A DNA stretch of 31,743 bases from CAZKCI01 sp964551475 (GTDB lineage Bacteria; Auribacterota; Erginobacteria; Erginobacterales; CAZKCI01), in assembly GCA_964551475.1 (NCBI GenBank), contig CAZKCI010000070.1:1-31743 (forward strand), written 5' to 3'. A program made the translations under genes and the position numbers. The first letter of the stretch is position 1, and every line of letters begins with the position of its first letter. Shown here one piece after another: positions 21,884-29,397 of this stretch. The notes under the pieces are model-generated. The model was not told the DNA's origin. It ran no database searches and saw only the letters and a list, made by a program, of their open reading frames with translations.

Positions 21884-22546
21884 ATGCAGGAACTGACGGG
21901 GATACAGAAGAGGGTGCTGGAGTTCGTCGCGGAGGGGCTCGGTGGGGAGGGGGTGCCCCCCACGCTGGAGGAGATCCGGGAACATTTCGGATGGAGGGCG
22001 ATCGGGACCGTCCAGGACCACGTGCAGGCCCTGCTCCGGAAGGGCTACCTGATCCGGGGGAAAGGGGCGCGGGGTCTGCGGGTCGCCCGGGGCCCCGAAG
22101 CCTCCTTCTCCGAGGACGGCATCTGGTCTCCTCCCTGGGAAGAGAAGAGCCGGGCGAGTCGGCGCACGGTCCTCGTCCCGGTGATCGGGGAGGTGGCGGC
22201 CGGTTCCCCCATCCTCGCGGTGGAGAACGTGAGGGAGGGCTGGCTGATCGACCGGAAGGTGCTGGAGGGAGAGGACGTCTTCTTCCTTCAGGTCAGGGGG
22301 GAGAGCATGATCGGGGCCCAGATCAAGGACGGGGATTACGTGATGGTCAAGCCCCAGCCGACCGCCGCCTCGGGGGAGATCGTGGTCGCCCGGATCGGCG
22401 ACGAGGTGACGGTGAAACGGCTCAAGCAGGGGAGGAGGAAGGTGGAGCTCCTCCCCGAAAATCCCGCCTTTCCGCCCGTGGTCTGCCGGCGCGGGGAGGA
22501 TCTGGAGATCGTGGGGAAGGTGATCGGGGTCTTAAGGAAATACTAA
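21884..22546 (+). CDS. lexA: LexA-type SOS repressor
   Basis: The 220-residue protein has an N-terminal winged-helix domain (LTGIQKRVLEFVAEGL, PTLEEIREHFGW, VQDHVQALLRKGYL) and a C-terminal S24 peptidase domain. Cleavage site A106-G107 lies in IGEVAAGSPI; catalytic Ser is S141 in RGESMIGAQIKDGDYV and catalytic Lys is K178 in DEVTVKRL. RecA filaments trigger self-cleavage, which releases SOS genes. The ATG at 21884 follows GGGGAGG; an upstream in-frame ATG lies in repeat words. The two genes behind it, ImuB-like and DnaE2-type, are classic SOS mutagenesis genes. The wing region carries an uncommon Trp-rich loop (GIWSPPWEE, 79-87). Confidence 0.95.
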   Translation: MQELTGIQKRVLEFVAEGLGGEGVPPTLEEIREHFGWRAIGTVQDHVQALLRKGYLIRGKGARGLRVARGPEASFSEDGIWSPPWEEKSRASRRTVLVPVIGEVAAGSPILAVENVREGWLIDRKVLEGEDVFFLQVRGESMIGAQIKDGDYVMVKPQPTAASGEIVVARIGDEVTVKRLKQGRRKVELLPENPAFPPVVCRRGEDLEIVGKVIGVLRKY

Positions 22547-22549
22547 AAA

Positions 22550-22687
22550 ACGGGAGTACTGGAGTAACTGAAACTGGAGTGCTGGAGTATCGGAGTAATG
22601 GAGTACTGGGAACGCCTGGCAGACAGCCCCCTGCATCCATTACTCCAGTACTCCATTACTCCAGTACTCCAGTACTCCATTACTCCT
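22550..22687. repeat. GGAGTACTGGAGTAAT-word hairpin (family A, copy 2)
   Basis: About seven GGAGTA words to 22608, a loop with GGCAGACAGCCCCCTG, then about seven inverted TACTCCAGTAC words. It starts four bases after the lexA stop and ends four bases before the ATG of the next gene. It fills the whole intergenic space. Confidence 0.92.
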
Positions 22688-22690
22688 CTT

Positions 22691-23359
22691 ATGTCCCGCT
22701 GGGTTGCCTACATATCTTCCGCTCCCGGAACAGCCGGGCGGAAGACCATCCGCCGTCTCTTCGCGATACTGGAGAACTACACGCCCTGGATCGAGCACGA
22801 CGGGGGGGGCAACGCCTATCTCGAACTCGGCGGCATGAGACGGATCTTCGGTCACCCCTTTTCCTTGCTCTTCCGGATCCAGACGGAACTCGCCCGCGGT
22901 GGTTGGGCGGTCTCCGCCGGGTTGGGAGCGAACAAATTCTTCGCCCGCGCGGCCGCCGATCATTCCGGGACAGGCGGTGTCTTCTGGATTCTTCCCCAGG
23001 GGGAGAGGGAATTTATCGACCAGCTGCGGATCGAGCGGTGGGCGGGAAAAATCGATCGCAAATCGCGGGTCGTCCAGATGCGGTCGCTCGGCGTCGAGAG
23101 GGTGGGGGACCTGGCGGCGATCGATCCGGACTGGGTGAAACGGGCCTGGGGGGAACGGGGGCTGGTCCTGCGCCAGCAGGCGCTGGGATTTGATCCGCGG
23201 CCGGTGGTTCGTCTGCTTCCGAATCGGGGAGAAACCGCAGAGCAGGCGCATCTCTTTCCCCCCGAGAGCGCCCAGGAAAAGACGGCTGTCCTCCGCCGGT
23301 TGGTCTCGCGTCTGCGTTCCCGCTATGGCTCAGCAGCGGCTCGCTGGGGAAGATATTGA
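22691..23359 (+). CDS. imuB: Truncated ImuB-like Y-family polymerase protein
   Basis: The 222-residue protein aligns with the middle of ImuB/DinB: IRRLFAILENYTPWIEHDG, NAYLELGGMRRIFG (position of the second acidic motif), VSAGLGANKFFARAAAD (74-90), RSLGVERVGDLAAID and LGFDPRPVV. The first 50-60 residues of the palm, with the first catalytic Asp motif, are missing. The protein ends just after the thumb, so the little finger and clamp-binding tail of a normal 450-500-residue ImuB are absent. ImuB proteins are non-catalytic adaptors between DnaE2 and the clamp, so loss of the tail is the more serious defect. Both ends coincide with repeat elements. It may be a decayed gene or a minimal adaptor. 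Confidence 0.75.
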   Translation: MSRWVAYISSAPGTAGRKTIRRLFAILENYTPWIEHDGGGNAYLELGGMRRIFGHPFSLLFRIQTELARGGWAVSAGLGANKFFARAAADHSGTGGVFWILPQGEREFIDQLRIERWAGKIDRKSRVVQMRSLGVERVGDLAAIDPDWVKRAWGERGLVLRQQALGFDPRPVVRLLPNRGETAEQAHLFPPESAQEKTAVLRRLVSRLRSRYGSAAARWGRY

Positions 23360-23389
23360 TCTGCCCCGATCCATACTGGTATTGGCCCG

Positions 23390-23511
23390 GATCGGGCCGG
23401 GGACGGCCCTCCCACAATAATAAACTTGTCCGCCGGCAAATCGCGCCTGTGGGAGCGGCGTCCTCGCCGCGATTCAAGCCGGCCGGATCGGGGCAAGAAT
23501 GCCCCTCCCAC
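23390..23511. repeat. Three REP-like units (family J, copy 6)
   Basis: GATCGGGCC...GGCCCTCCCAC (23390-23415), GTGGGAGCGGCGTCCTCGCC (23449-23475) and GATCGGGGCAAGAATGCCCC (23486-23511). They fill the gap between the ImuB-like stop and the dnaE2 start. Confidence 0.8.
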
Positions 23512-23528
23512 AAATCTTAACTTCCGCC

Positions 23529-26519
23529 ATGTTTGTTCACCTGCATTGCCACAGCTACTACTCCTTCCTCCGGGGGACGTTTGCGCCCGCCCAACTCGCC
23601 GCGAAGGCGGCCGGGCTCGGCATGCCGGCGGTCGCCCTCACCGACACCGACGGGATGTACGGCGCGGTGGAGTTTTACCAGGCTTGCCGGGAGGCCGGCG
23701 TCAAGCCGATCCTGGGGACGGAGATCGTCGAGAACGGACGGAGCGCGGTCTTCCTGGCCCGAAGCCGCGACGGCTGGGAGGAGATCTGCCGGATCATCAC
23801 GGCGCGGAAACTGGACGGAGGCTTCTCGCTCGCCCGAACCGTGCAAAACTCCGGCGACGGCATCTTTATCCTCACCCCCGCCGCGGAACTGATCCCCGCG
23901 CGCCCCCCGAGAGGGCTCCATCTCGAGATCGACGCCGGCATGCCTGCTTCCGTCCGGGAGACGGTCGCCGCCGAAGGACGGAGGCGGAGAGTCCCCCTGG
24001 CCGCCGCCAACGACGTCCATTTTCTCCGCCCGGAGGATCGGCCGCTCGCGAAACTCCTCGCCTGCATCCGGACGCGGCGGACCTGGTCCGATCTCCCCCC
24101 GGAAGCAGTCCCGCCGCCGCGGGCTTTCTTTCTCTCCGCGGCCGGGATGGAGGAGACGCTGGGCGGATACCCGGAGGCCCTCGCCGCCTCGAGCCGGATC
24201 GCGGAGGAGTGCAATGTCGAACTCGAACTCGGGAAAATCCATCTCCCCCGCTATCCGCTCCCTCCCGGAGAGGAATCCCGCCGCCTCCTTCGCCGTCTCT
24301 GCGCCGAGGGACTCCGGGAACGCTACCGCCGTCCATCCCGCCCGGTCCGCGAGCGGCTGGAGAAAGAGCTGGGCGTGATCGAATCGCTCAGCCTGGCGGA
24401 TTATTTTCTCTTCGTGGAAGAGATCGTTCGCTTCGCCCGCGGCCGTTCCATCCCCACGCTGGGGCGGGGGTCGGCGGCCAACAGCATCGTCTGCTATCTC
24501 CTCGGCATCACGCATGTCGAGCCGATCCGCCACCACCTCTATTTCGAGCGCTTCCTCAGCCCGGAGCGGGAGGACCCCCCGGACATCGACCTCGATTTTC
24601 CCTACCACCGGCGGGACGAGGCGATCGCCCATATCTACGAGCGCTACGGAAAAGACCGGGTGGCGATGCTCTCCACCGTCATCCGCTTCCGGGCCCGGAG
24701 CGGATTGCGCGCCGCGGCCGCCGCCAAGGGCCTGGCCCCCGCCGCGGTCGAACGCCTCACCCGCTCTCTCCCCGATTTCGCGTCTCTTCAGGACCCCGAT
24801 CGGATCCGCCGGGAAGTCCCGGAGTGCCGCGGCCTCCCCTGGGCTGACCCGTCCTTCCGTTCCCTGCTCCGGGCCGCGGCGCGGATCGAGGATTTTCCCC
24901 GCCACCTCTCCGTCCACCCGGGCGGAGTGATCGTGGCGCCCGAGCCGCTCACCCGTTATCTCGCCCTGGAGAAAGCGGCCAAGGGGATCGTCGTCACCCA
25001 GCCCGACCGGCGCGGCGTCCGGGGACTGGGACTGCTCAAGATGGACATCCTGAGCCAGCGGGCCCTCAGCGTGGTGGAGGATGTCCTGAAAGAGGAAGCC
25101 CGGAAAGGAAGGCCCATCGATTTCCGGTCGACCGATCCCTCGGGCGACCGCCCGACCGCCGAGCTCCTCGCCGCCGGGCGGACGATCGGCTGTTTCTACA
25201 TCGAGTCGCCGGTGATGAGAAACCTCCTCCGGCGTTTGCAAGTCCGGGACTTCGAGACGATGACGGCGGCCTCCTCGATCATCCGCCCCGGGGTCTCCAA
25301 CACGGGGCTCTCCGAGCGCTACATCCAGCGCCGTCTGGGAAAGGAGCCGGTCGCCCCGATCCATCCGCTGGTGGACCCCATCCTCGCCGAGACCTACGGC
25401 GTGATGGTCTATCAGGAGCAGGTGATGCGGGTGGCGATCGCCGCCGCCGGGATGACGGCGGCCGCGGCCGACCGCTTCCGGAAGTGCATGAGCAAGAAGC
25501 CGGGCTGGGAGGAGATCGGGAAGCGGCGGGAAGGGTTCTTCCGGGGCGCGCGGGCCAACGGCGTCGGCGCGGCGGCGATCGAGGAGCTCTGGCGTCAGAT
25601 CGAAGGGTTCGCCGCTTACGCCTTCTGCAAGGCGCACAGCGCCTCCTTCTGCCTCCTCTCCTACCAGGTCGCCTACCTGAAAGCGAACCGCCCGGCGCCC
25701 TTCATGGCCGCCCTCATCTCCCACCGGGGAGGCTTTTATCCGACCGGGGAGTATATCGAGGAGGCCCGGCGGATGGGTCTCGCCGTCCTCAACCCGGACG
25801 TCAACCGAAGCGCCTGGGAATGGCGGACGGAAGGGGAGGGGATCCGGGCGGGGATGATGGAGGTCGGGGGATTGAGCGCCGCGACACGAGAAAAAATATT
25901 TGTGGAGCGGGGGAAAGTTCCTTTTTCTTCCCCGGAGGATTTTCTGCGGCGGGTCGGGCCGCGGAGAGACGAGGCGGCCGCGCTGGTGAAAAGCGGAGCG
26001 TTAGACGAACTGGGAGAGGACCGGCGGACGCTCGCCTGGCGGCTGCTCGCCGGCGTGCCGGCGGCGCTGCCGCTCTTCCCCGCTGCCGCTCTCCCTTCCG
26101 TTCCGCCGCCGCGTTTCCCCGTCCGCGGAGAGGGGAAGCGGGAAGAGGCCGATCCGGCCGTCCTCTTCCGGGGGATTCCCCTGGTCCGGTCGGCGGAACT
26201 GGCGAAGCTCCAGGGAAAAGAGGTGCAGTTCATCGGGCGGGCGGTGACCGAACGCCTCACCCGGACGGCGAAGGACGGGCGGCTGATGAAGTTCCTCACG
26301 CTGGAGGACGACGCCGGACTCTTCGAGGTGGTCCTCTTCCCGGAGTGCTACGCGCGCTGCGGCCGGCACCTGAGCGAACCCGGCCCCTTCTACGTCCGGG
26401 GCGAGGTCCAGGTCAAGGACGGGGTGGCGGCGGTCATCTGCCATTCTTTATCCTCGATTACGCGGACCGATGAAGACATAGAGGGAGAACGAACGACAAA
26501 CCGTTCGCGCCGATCCTGA
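23529..26519 (+). CDS. dnaE2: DnaE2-type error-prone DNA polymerase III alpha subunit
   Basis: The 996-residue C-family polymerase starts with a PHP domain (HLHCHSYYSFLRG, 4-16; LTDTDGMYG, 38-45). The polymerase core has LGRGSAANSIVCYLLG (311-326) and PDIDLDF (351-357) with two catalytic Asp residues. HhH and OB-fold parts lie near the C-terminus (VQFIGRAVTERLTRTAKDGR). It is shorter than replicative DnaE1 (about 1150) and stands behind lexA and an ImuB-like gene, the context of DnaE2, which copies past lesions during the SOS response. I start at 23529, where the PHP motif begins; the longer frame translates a REP unit. No clear ribosome site is visible. Confidence 0.9.
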   Translation: MFVHLHCHSYYSFLRGTFAPAQLAAKAAGLGMPAVALTDTDGMYGAVEFYQACREAGVKPILGTEIVENGRSAVFLARSRDGWEEICRIITARKLDGGFSLARTVQNSGDGIFILTPAAELIPARPPRGLHLEIDAGMPASVRETVAAEGRRRRVPLAAANDVHFLRPEDRPLAKLLACIRTRRTWSDLPPEAVPPPRAFFLSAAGMEETLGGYPEALAASSRIAEECNVELELGKIHLPRYPLPPGEESRRLLRRLCAEGLRERYRRPSRPVRERLEKELGVIESLSLADYFLFVEEIVRFARGRSIPTLGRGSAANSIVCYLLGITHVEPIRHHLYFERFLSPEREDPPDIDLDFPYHRRDEAIAHIYERYGKDRVAMLSTVIRFRARSGLRAAAAAKGLAPAAVERLTRSLPDFASLQDPDRIRREVPECRGLPWADPSFRSLLRAAARIEDFPRHLSVHPGGVIVAPEPLTRYLALEKAAKGIVVTQPDRRGVRGLGLLKMDILSQRALSVVEDVLKEEARKGRPIDFRSTDPSGDRPTAELLAAGRTIGCFYIESPVMRNLLRRLQVRDFETMTAASSIIRPGVSNTGLSERYIQRRLGKEPVAPIHPLVDPILAETYGVMVYQEQVMRVAIAAAGMTAAAADRFRKCMSKKPGWEEIGKRREGFFRGARANGVGAAAIEELWRQIEGFAAYAFCKAHSASFCLLSYQVAYLKANRPAPFMAALISHRGGFYPTGEYIEEARRMGLAVLNPDVNRSAWEWRTEGEGIRAGMMEVGGLSAATREKIFVERGKVPFSSPEDFLRRVGPRRDEAAALVKSGALDELGEDRRTLAWRLLAGVPAALPLFPAAALPSVPPPRFPVRGEGKREEADPAVLFRGIPLVRSAELAKLQGKEVQFIGRAVTERLTRTAKDGRLMKFLTLEDDAGLFEVVLFPECYARCGRHLSEPGPFYVRGEVQVKDGVAAVICHSLSSITRTDEDIEGERTTNRSRRS

Positions 26520-26525
26520 GGGCCG

Positions 26526-26691
26526 CCCCCACGGGCTTGCCCCGTGGGTCGGAACGATCGGCCCACAGTGGGAGCAGCCCTCACCCCCTTTATCCCCCTC
26601 CCCCCGCATGTCTGCGGGGGGAGGGGGAGAGGGGAGAGGTGGTTCTCTGTCTTTTCTCCGATTTTTCGCTCCCACGGGGCAAGCCCGTGGG
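26526..26691. repeat. Nested inverted repeats behind dnaE2
   Basis: CCCACGGGCTTGCCCCGTGG (26528-26548) and its inverted copy CCCACGGGGCAAGCCCGTGG (26670-26690) flank a long GC hairpin CCCCTCCCCCCGCA/TGCGGGGGGAGGGG (about 26595-26632). It begins six bases after the dnaE2 stop and probably acts as its 3' end. Confidence 0.8.
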
Positions 26692-26723
26692 GAGCGCTCG
26701 TACGAGCCCCCGGGGAAAAAGGC

Positions 26724-26752
26724 TTGACGCTTATCGGCGAGACGGATATCCT
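26724..26752 (+). promoter_or_regulatory. σ70 promoter of the small Cys-rich membrane protein
   Basis: TTGACG, 17 bases, TATCCT. It is 37 bases upstream of the ATG, with an AAAGGGAGG ribosome site between. Confidence 0.7.
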
Positions 26753-26789
26753 GAAAATGAAAGCACCTAACCAAAGGGAGGAAAATATC

Positions 26790-26939
26790 ATGGGCCTTAT
26801 TATATCGATTTTCGTCATCGCCGTAGTCTCGATGGTCATCGTCTACGCTCTGTCCAACATGTCGAAGAAGGGCTCTTCTTGTTGCGGCTGTTCCGCCCCC
26901 GCGGAGAAGAAGGAAGAGAAGCCGGCCGGCAAAGCCTGA
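26790..26939 (+). CDS. Small Cys-rich single-pass membrane protein
   Basis: The 49-residue protein has one membrane helix (LIISIFVIAVVSMVIVYAL, 3-21). A short tail follows with SSCCGCSAP (29-37), then Lys/Glu-rich residues (EKKEEKPAGKA). A strong promoter and an AAAGGGAGG site stand directly upstream, so it is likely a real and well-expressed gene. The layout (helix, then a Cys cluster) resembles FeoB-associated Cys-rich membrane proteins, but no feoB is in the window. It could bind a metal at the membrane face. I do not recognise a specific family. Confidence 0.75.
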   Translation: MGLIISIFVIAVVSMVIVYALSNMSKKGSSCCGCSAPAEKKEEKPAGKA

Positions 26940-26980
26940 CCGGGGTTTCGGCTGTATTCATGCGGTTGACGAACGAGAGC

Positions 26981-27028
26981 AAGGCCGGACGGGGGGAGCG
27001 CTCCAGTCTCCCCCTGTTTTCCGGTCTT
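26981..27028 (+). terminator. Probable terminator hairpin behind the Cys-rich protein
   Basis: AAGGCCGGACGGGGGGAG pairs imperfectly with CTCCCCCTGTTTTCCGGTCT, then TTGCTTTT. The T-run is broken and shared with the next promoter's -35 box. Confidence 0.5.
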
Positions 27029-27054
27029 GCTTTTCCCCTCCGTTCCCTTACAAT
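27027..27054 (+). promoter_or_regulatory. Candidate σ70 promoter upstream of tRNA-Val(GAC)
   Basis: TTGCTT, 16 bases, TACAAT. The boxes and spacing are like those of the beta-CASP promoter. A transcript from here would pass through the family A hairpin and the tRNA-targeted insertion before the tRNA. Confidence 0.5.
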
Positions 27055-27097
27055 CGCGCGTTTGTTTCGTTGTGCCCAGTTCTTTGCTCTAGAGCAC

Positions 27098-27161
27098 GGG
27101 AGTAGTGGAGCATTGGGTTGTCCGCACATCACTCCATTACTCCAACACTCCATTACTCCGA
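27098..27161. repeat. GGAGTAGTGGAGCATT-word hairpin (family A, copy 3)
   Basis: A short left arm GGGAGTAGTGGAGCATTGGG, loop TTGTCCGCACATC, and right arm ACTCCATTACTCCAACACTC and on. The loop shares TGTCC and CAT words with copy 1. Confidence 0.85.
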
Positions 27162-27180
27162 TGTGTTTTGTGTTTACCCC

Positions 27181-27279
27181 GGGCGGTTAGCTCATCTTAG
27201 GGATTCACCATTTTAGGGAACGAAGTGAACCTAAAATGGATGAAGCCCTTAGACCCCGACAGGCAGGCGCCTGTCGGGG
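27181..27279 (+). other. tRNA-Val 5' fragment with hairpin insertion (second copy)
   Basis: GGGCGGTTAGCTCA (27181-27194) repeats the first 14 bases of the tRNA-Val(GAC) that starts at 27308. The imperfect palindrome (arms 27195-27217 and 27230-27253) and hairpin CCCCGACAGG...CCTGTCGGGG (27254-27279) follow. Outside the terminal hairpin loop it differs from the 12882-12965 copy by about one base. Short leader words (GTGTTTACC, GTGTTACC) precede both fragment and tRNA. This and the family A hairpin account for the 368 bases between the small gene and the tRNA. Confidence 0.85.
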
Positions 27280-27307
27280 GCAATCGAGATCCGGTTGTCG
27301 TGTTACC

Positions 27308-27381
27308 GGGCGGTTAGCTCAGCTGGTTAGAGCGCCACGTTGACATCGTGGAGGTCGCTGGTTCGAGCCCAGTACCGCCCA
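27308..27381 (+). tRNA. trnV: tRNA-Val(GAC)
   Basis: 74 bases: acceptor GGGCGGT/ACCGCCC, D-arm GCTCAGCTGGTTAGAGC, anticodon stem CCACG/CGTGG with loop TTGACAT (anticodon GAC), T-arm CTGGTTCGAGCCCAG, discriminator A, no encoded CCA. Confidence 0.95.
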
Positions 27382-27418
27382 TTTCTAGCGAGCGGGCGAA
27401 TGCCCCCTCGCTAGAAAT
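27381..27418 (+). terminator. Hairpin behind tRNA-Val(GAC)
   Basis: ATTTCTAGCGAG pairs perfectly with CTCGCTAGAAAT around a GGGCGAATGCCCC-containing loop, starting at the last tRNA base. It has no T-run, like the hairpin behind the other tRNA-Val. The 146 bases from here to thrS show no T-box motif and no convincing promoter. Confidence 0.6.
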
Positions 27419-27564
27419 GGGAAATAGCGGTCCGTATCATATTCGCCTTTCCGGGGTGTTATCTCGGTCCGAGGTAAATCTTACGCTGATAAATTCGCTT
27501 TGTTCTCGATCGGACTAGAGAACTCGGATCGAACATAAAATTATCCGAAGGAAAATTTTATACT

Positions 27565-29289
27565 ATGGATCAAGACCAGCTCGAAACCTACCGCCACAGC
27601 GCCTCCCATGTCATGGCGCAGGCGGTGAAAAGGCTCTACCCCGGCGCCAAGCTGGGGATCGGCCCCGCGATCGAAGACGGCTTCTACTACGACTTCGATC
27701 TCCCGGAGCCCCTCGCCCCCGATGCCCTCGCCCGGATCGAGGAGGAGATGAAGAAGATCATCTCCTCCGACTACCCCTTCCAGCGCCGGGAGATCCCCGA
27801 GGCGGAGGCGGTGGAGCTTTTCCAAAACCTCCACGAGGACTACAAGCTGGAGCTGATCCGGGACCTCGCGGGCCAGACGATCTCGATCTACCGCGACGGC
27901 GACTTCGCCGATCTCTGCCGCGGCCCCCACCTCCAGCGCACCGGGGAGATCAAGGCCTTCAAGCTTCTCTCCACCGCGGGGGCCTACTGGCGGGGCGACG
28001 AGCGCCGCCCGATGCTCCAGCGGATCTACGGGACCGCCTTCCCGGACAAGAAAAGCCTCGACGAGCATCTGCGCCTGCGCGCCGAAGCCGAGAAGAGAGA
28101 CCACCGCAAGCTCGGCGCCGCCCTCGACCTCTTCCATCTCGATCCCGAGGTCGGCCCGGGGCTCGTCCTCTGGCATCCCAAGGGCGCCCTGGTCCGCAAG
28201 ATCATCGAGGATTTCTGGCGGGAGGAGCACCTGAAAGCGGGGTATGAGTTCGTGGCCACGCCCCATCTGGCCCGGAGCCACCTCTGGGACCGGAGCGGGC
28301 ACACCGATTTCTTCGCCGCCAACATGTATTCCCCCATGAAGATCGACGAAGAGCAGTATCTGGTCAAACCGATGAACTGCCCTTTCCACCTGCTCATCTA
28401 CAAGAGCCGCCCGCGCAGCTACCGGGAACTGCCCCTGCGCTGGGCCGAGCTGGGGACGGTCTACCGCTACGAGAAGTCGGGCGTCCTCCACGGCCTGATC
28501 CGGGTCCGCGGCTTCACCCAGGACGACGCCCACCTGATCTTCCGCGAGGAGCAGCTGGAGGCCGAAGTGGAGCGGGTGATCTCCTTCTGCGTCAGCTTCC
28601 TCGGCCAGATGGGATTTCGCGACTACGGGGTCTATCTCTCCACCCGACCGGCCAAGTCGATCGGGAGCGACGAGGTCTGGGAACGCTCCACCGCCGCCCT
28701 CAGAAAGGGGCTGGAGAAGGTCGGCCTGAAATATCAGGTGGACGAGGGGGAGGGGACCTTCTACGGCCCCAAGATCGACATCAAGATCACCGACGCCTTG
28801 AAGCGGGAATGGCAGTGCTCGACCATCCAGGTCGACTTCAACGAGCCGGAGCGTTTCGACCTGAGCTACATCGGAGAGGACGGCCGTGAGCACCGGCCGG
28901 TGATGATCCATCGGGCTCTTCTGGGCTCGATCGAACGCTTCTTCGGCGTTCTGATCGAGCACTACGGGGGCGCCCTCCCGCTCTGGCTGGCCCCGATCCA
29001 GGTCCGCGTCCTCCCGATTTCGGAGAAATTCCTCGACTACGCCCGCGCCGTGAAGGCCGCCGTTTCCGCGGCGGGCCTCCGGGTCGAGACCGACGAACGC
29101 AACGAGAAGATCGGCTGGAAGATCCGTTCCGCCCAGAACGACAAGATCCCCTACATGCTGATCGTGGGCGGGCAGGAGGAGACTTCGTCGACGGTCGCCC
29201 TGCGGGCGCGGGGGAAAGGCGATCAGGGCAAGAAGACGCTCGCGGAATGCCTGTCTCTTTGGCAGGATGAGGTCGATCGCAAAGCTTGA
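27565..29289 (+). CDS. thrS: Threonyl-tRNA synthetase lacking the TGS domain
   Basis: ThrRS charges tRNA-Thr. This 574-residue form begins directly with the editing-site region: HSASHVMAQAV (11-21) holds the HxxxH zinc-like motif, and RGPHL comes later in the same domain. The catalytic core has the MNCPFHL zinc Cys, RWAELGTVYRYEKSGVLHGL (motif 2) and PVMIHRALLGSIERF (motif 3). The C-terminal anticodon-binding domain starts near LAPIQVRVLPIS. The usual 60-residue N-terminal TGS domain is missing, and the bases upstream hold no coding remnant. AAGGA lies about 13 bases upstream of the ATG. It heads the thrS-infC-rpmI-rplT-pheS order found in many bacteria. Confidence 0.95.
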   Translation: MDQDQLETYRHSASHVMAQAVKRLYPGAKLGIGPAIEDGFYYDFDLPEPLAPDALARIEEEMKKIISSDYPFQRREIPEAEAVELFQNLHEDYKLELIRDLAGQTISIYRDGDFADLCRGPHLQRTGEIKAFKLLSTAGAYWRGDERRPMLQRIYGTAFPDKKSLDEHLRLRAEAEKRDHRKLGAALDLFHLDPEVGPGLVLWHPKGALVRKIIEDFWREEHLKAGYEFVATPHLARSHLWDRSGHTDFFAANMYSPMKIDEEQYLVKPMNCPFHLLIYKSRPRSYRELPLRWAELGTVYRYEKSGVLHGLIRVRGFTQDDAHLIFREEQLEAEVERVISFCVSFLGQMGFRDYGVYLSTRPAKSIGSDEVWERSTAALRKGLEKVGLKYQVDEGEGTFYGPKIDIKITDALKREWQCSTIQVDFNEPERFDLSYIGEDGREHRPVMIHRALLGSIERFFGVLIEHYGGALPLWLAPIQVRVLPISEKFLDYARAVKAAVSAAGLRVETDERNEKIGWKIRSAQNDKIPYMLIVGGQEETSSTVALRARGKGDQGKKTLAECLSLWQDEVDRKA

Positions 29290-29332
29290 AAAAGGGGAGC
29301 GAAGAAACTTCTTTCCCGAAGGCGGGGATTCG

Positions 29333-29361
29333 TTACAATAAGCGCCGTGAGAAAATATAAT
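29333..29361 (+). promoter_or_regulatory. σ70 promoter of the infC-rpmI-rplT operon
   Basis: TTACAA, 17 bases, TATAAT (perfect -10). Transcription should start near 29368, leaving a leader of about 30 bases before the AUU start of infC. That is too short for a B. subtilis-type L20 leader. Confidence 0.75.
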
Positions 29362-29397
29362 TGGAGTGAACCGGTTAACAGCGGGAGGTGATGTCCA

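Noticed and set aside
27420..27564. Possible T-box leader before thrS
   Set aside because: No GGTGG-type T-box core, specifier loop or terminator/antiterminator pair is visible in the leader.
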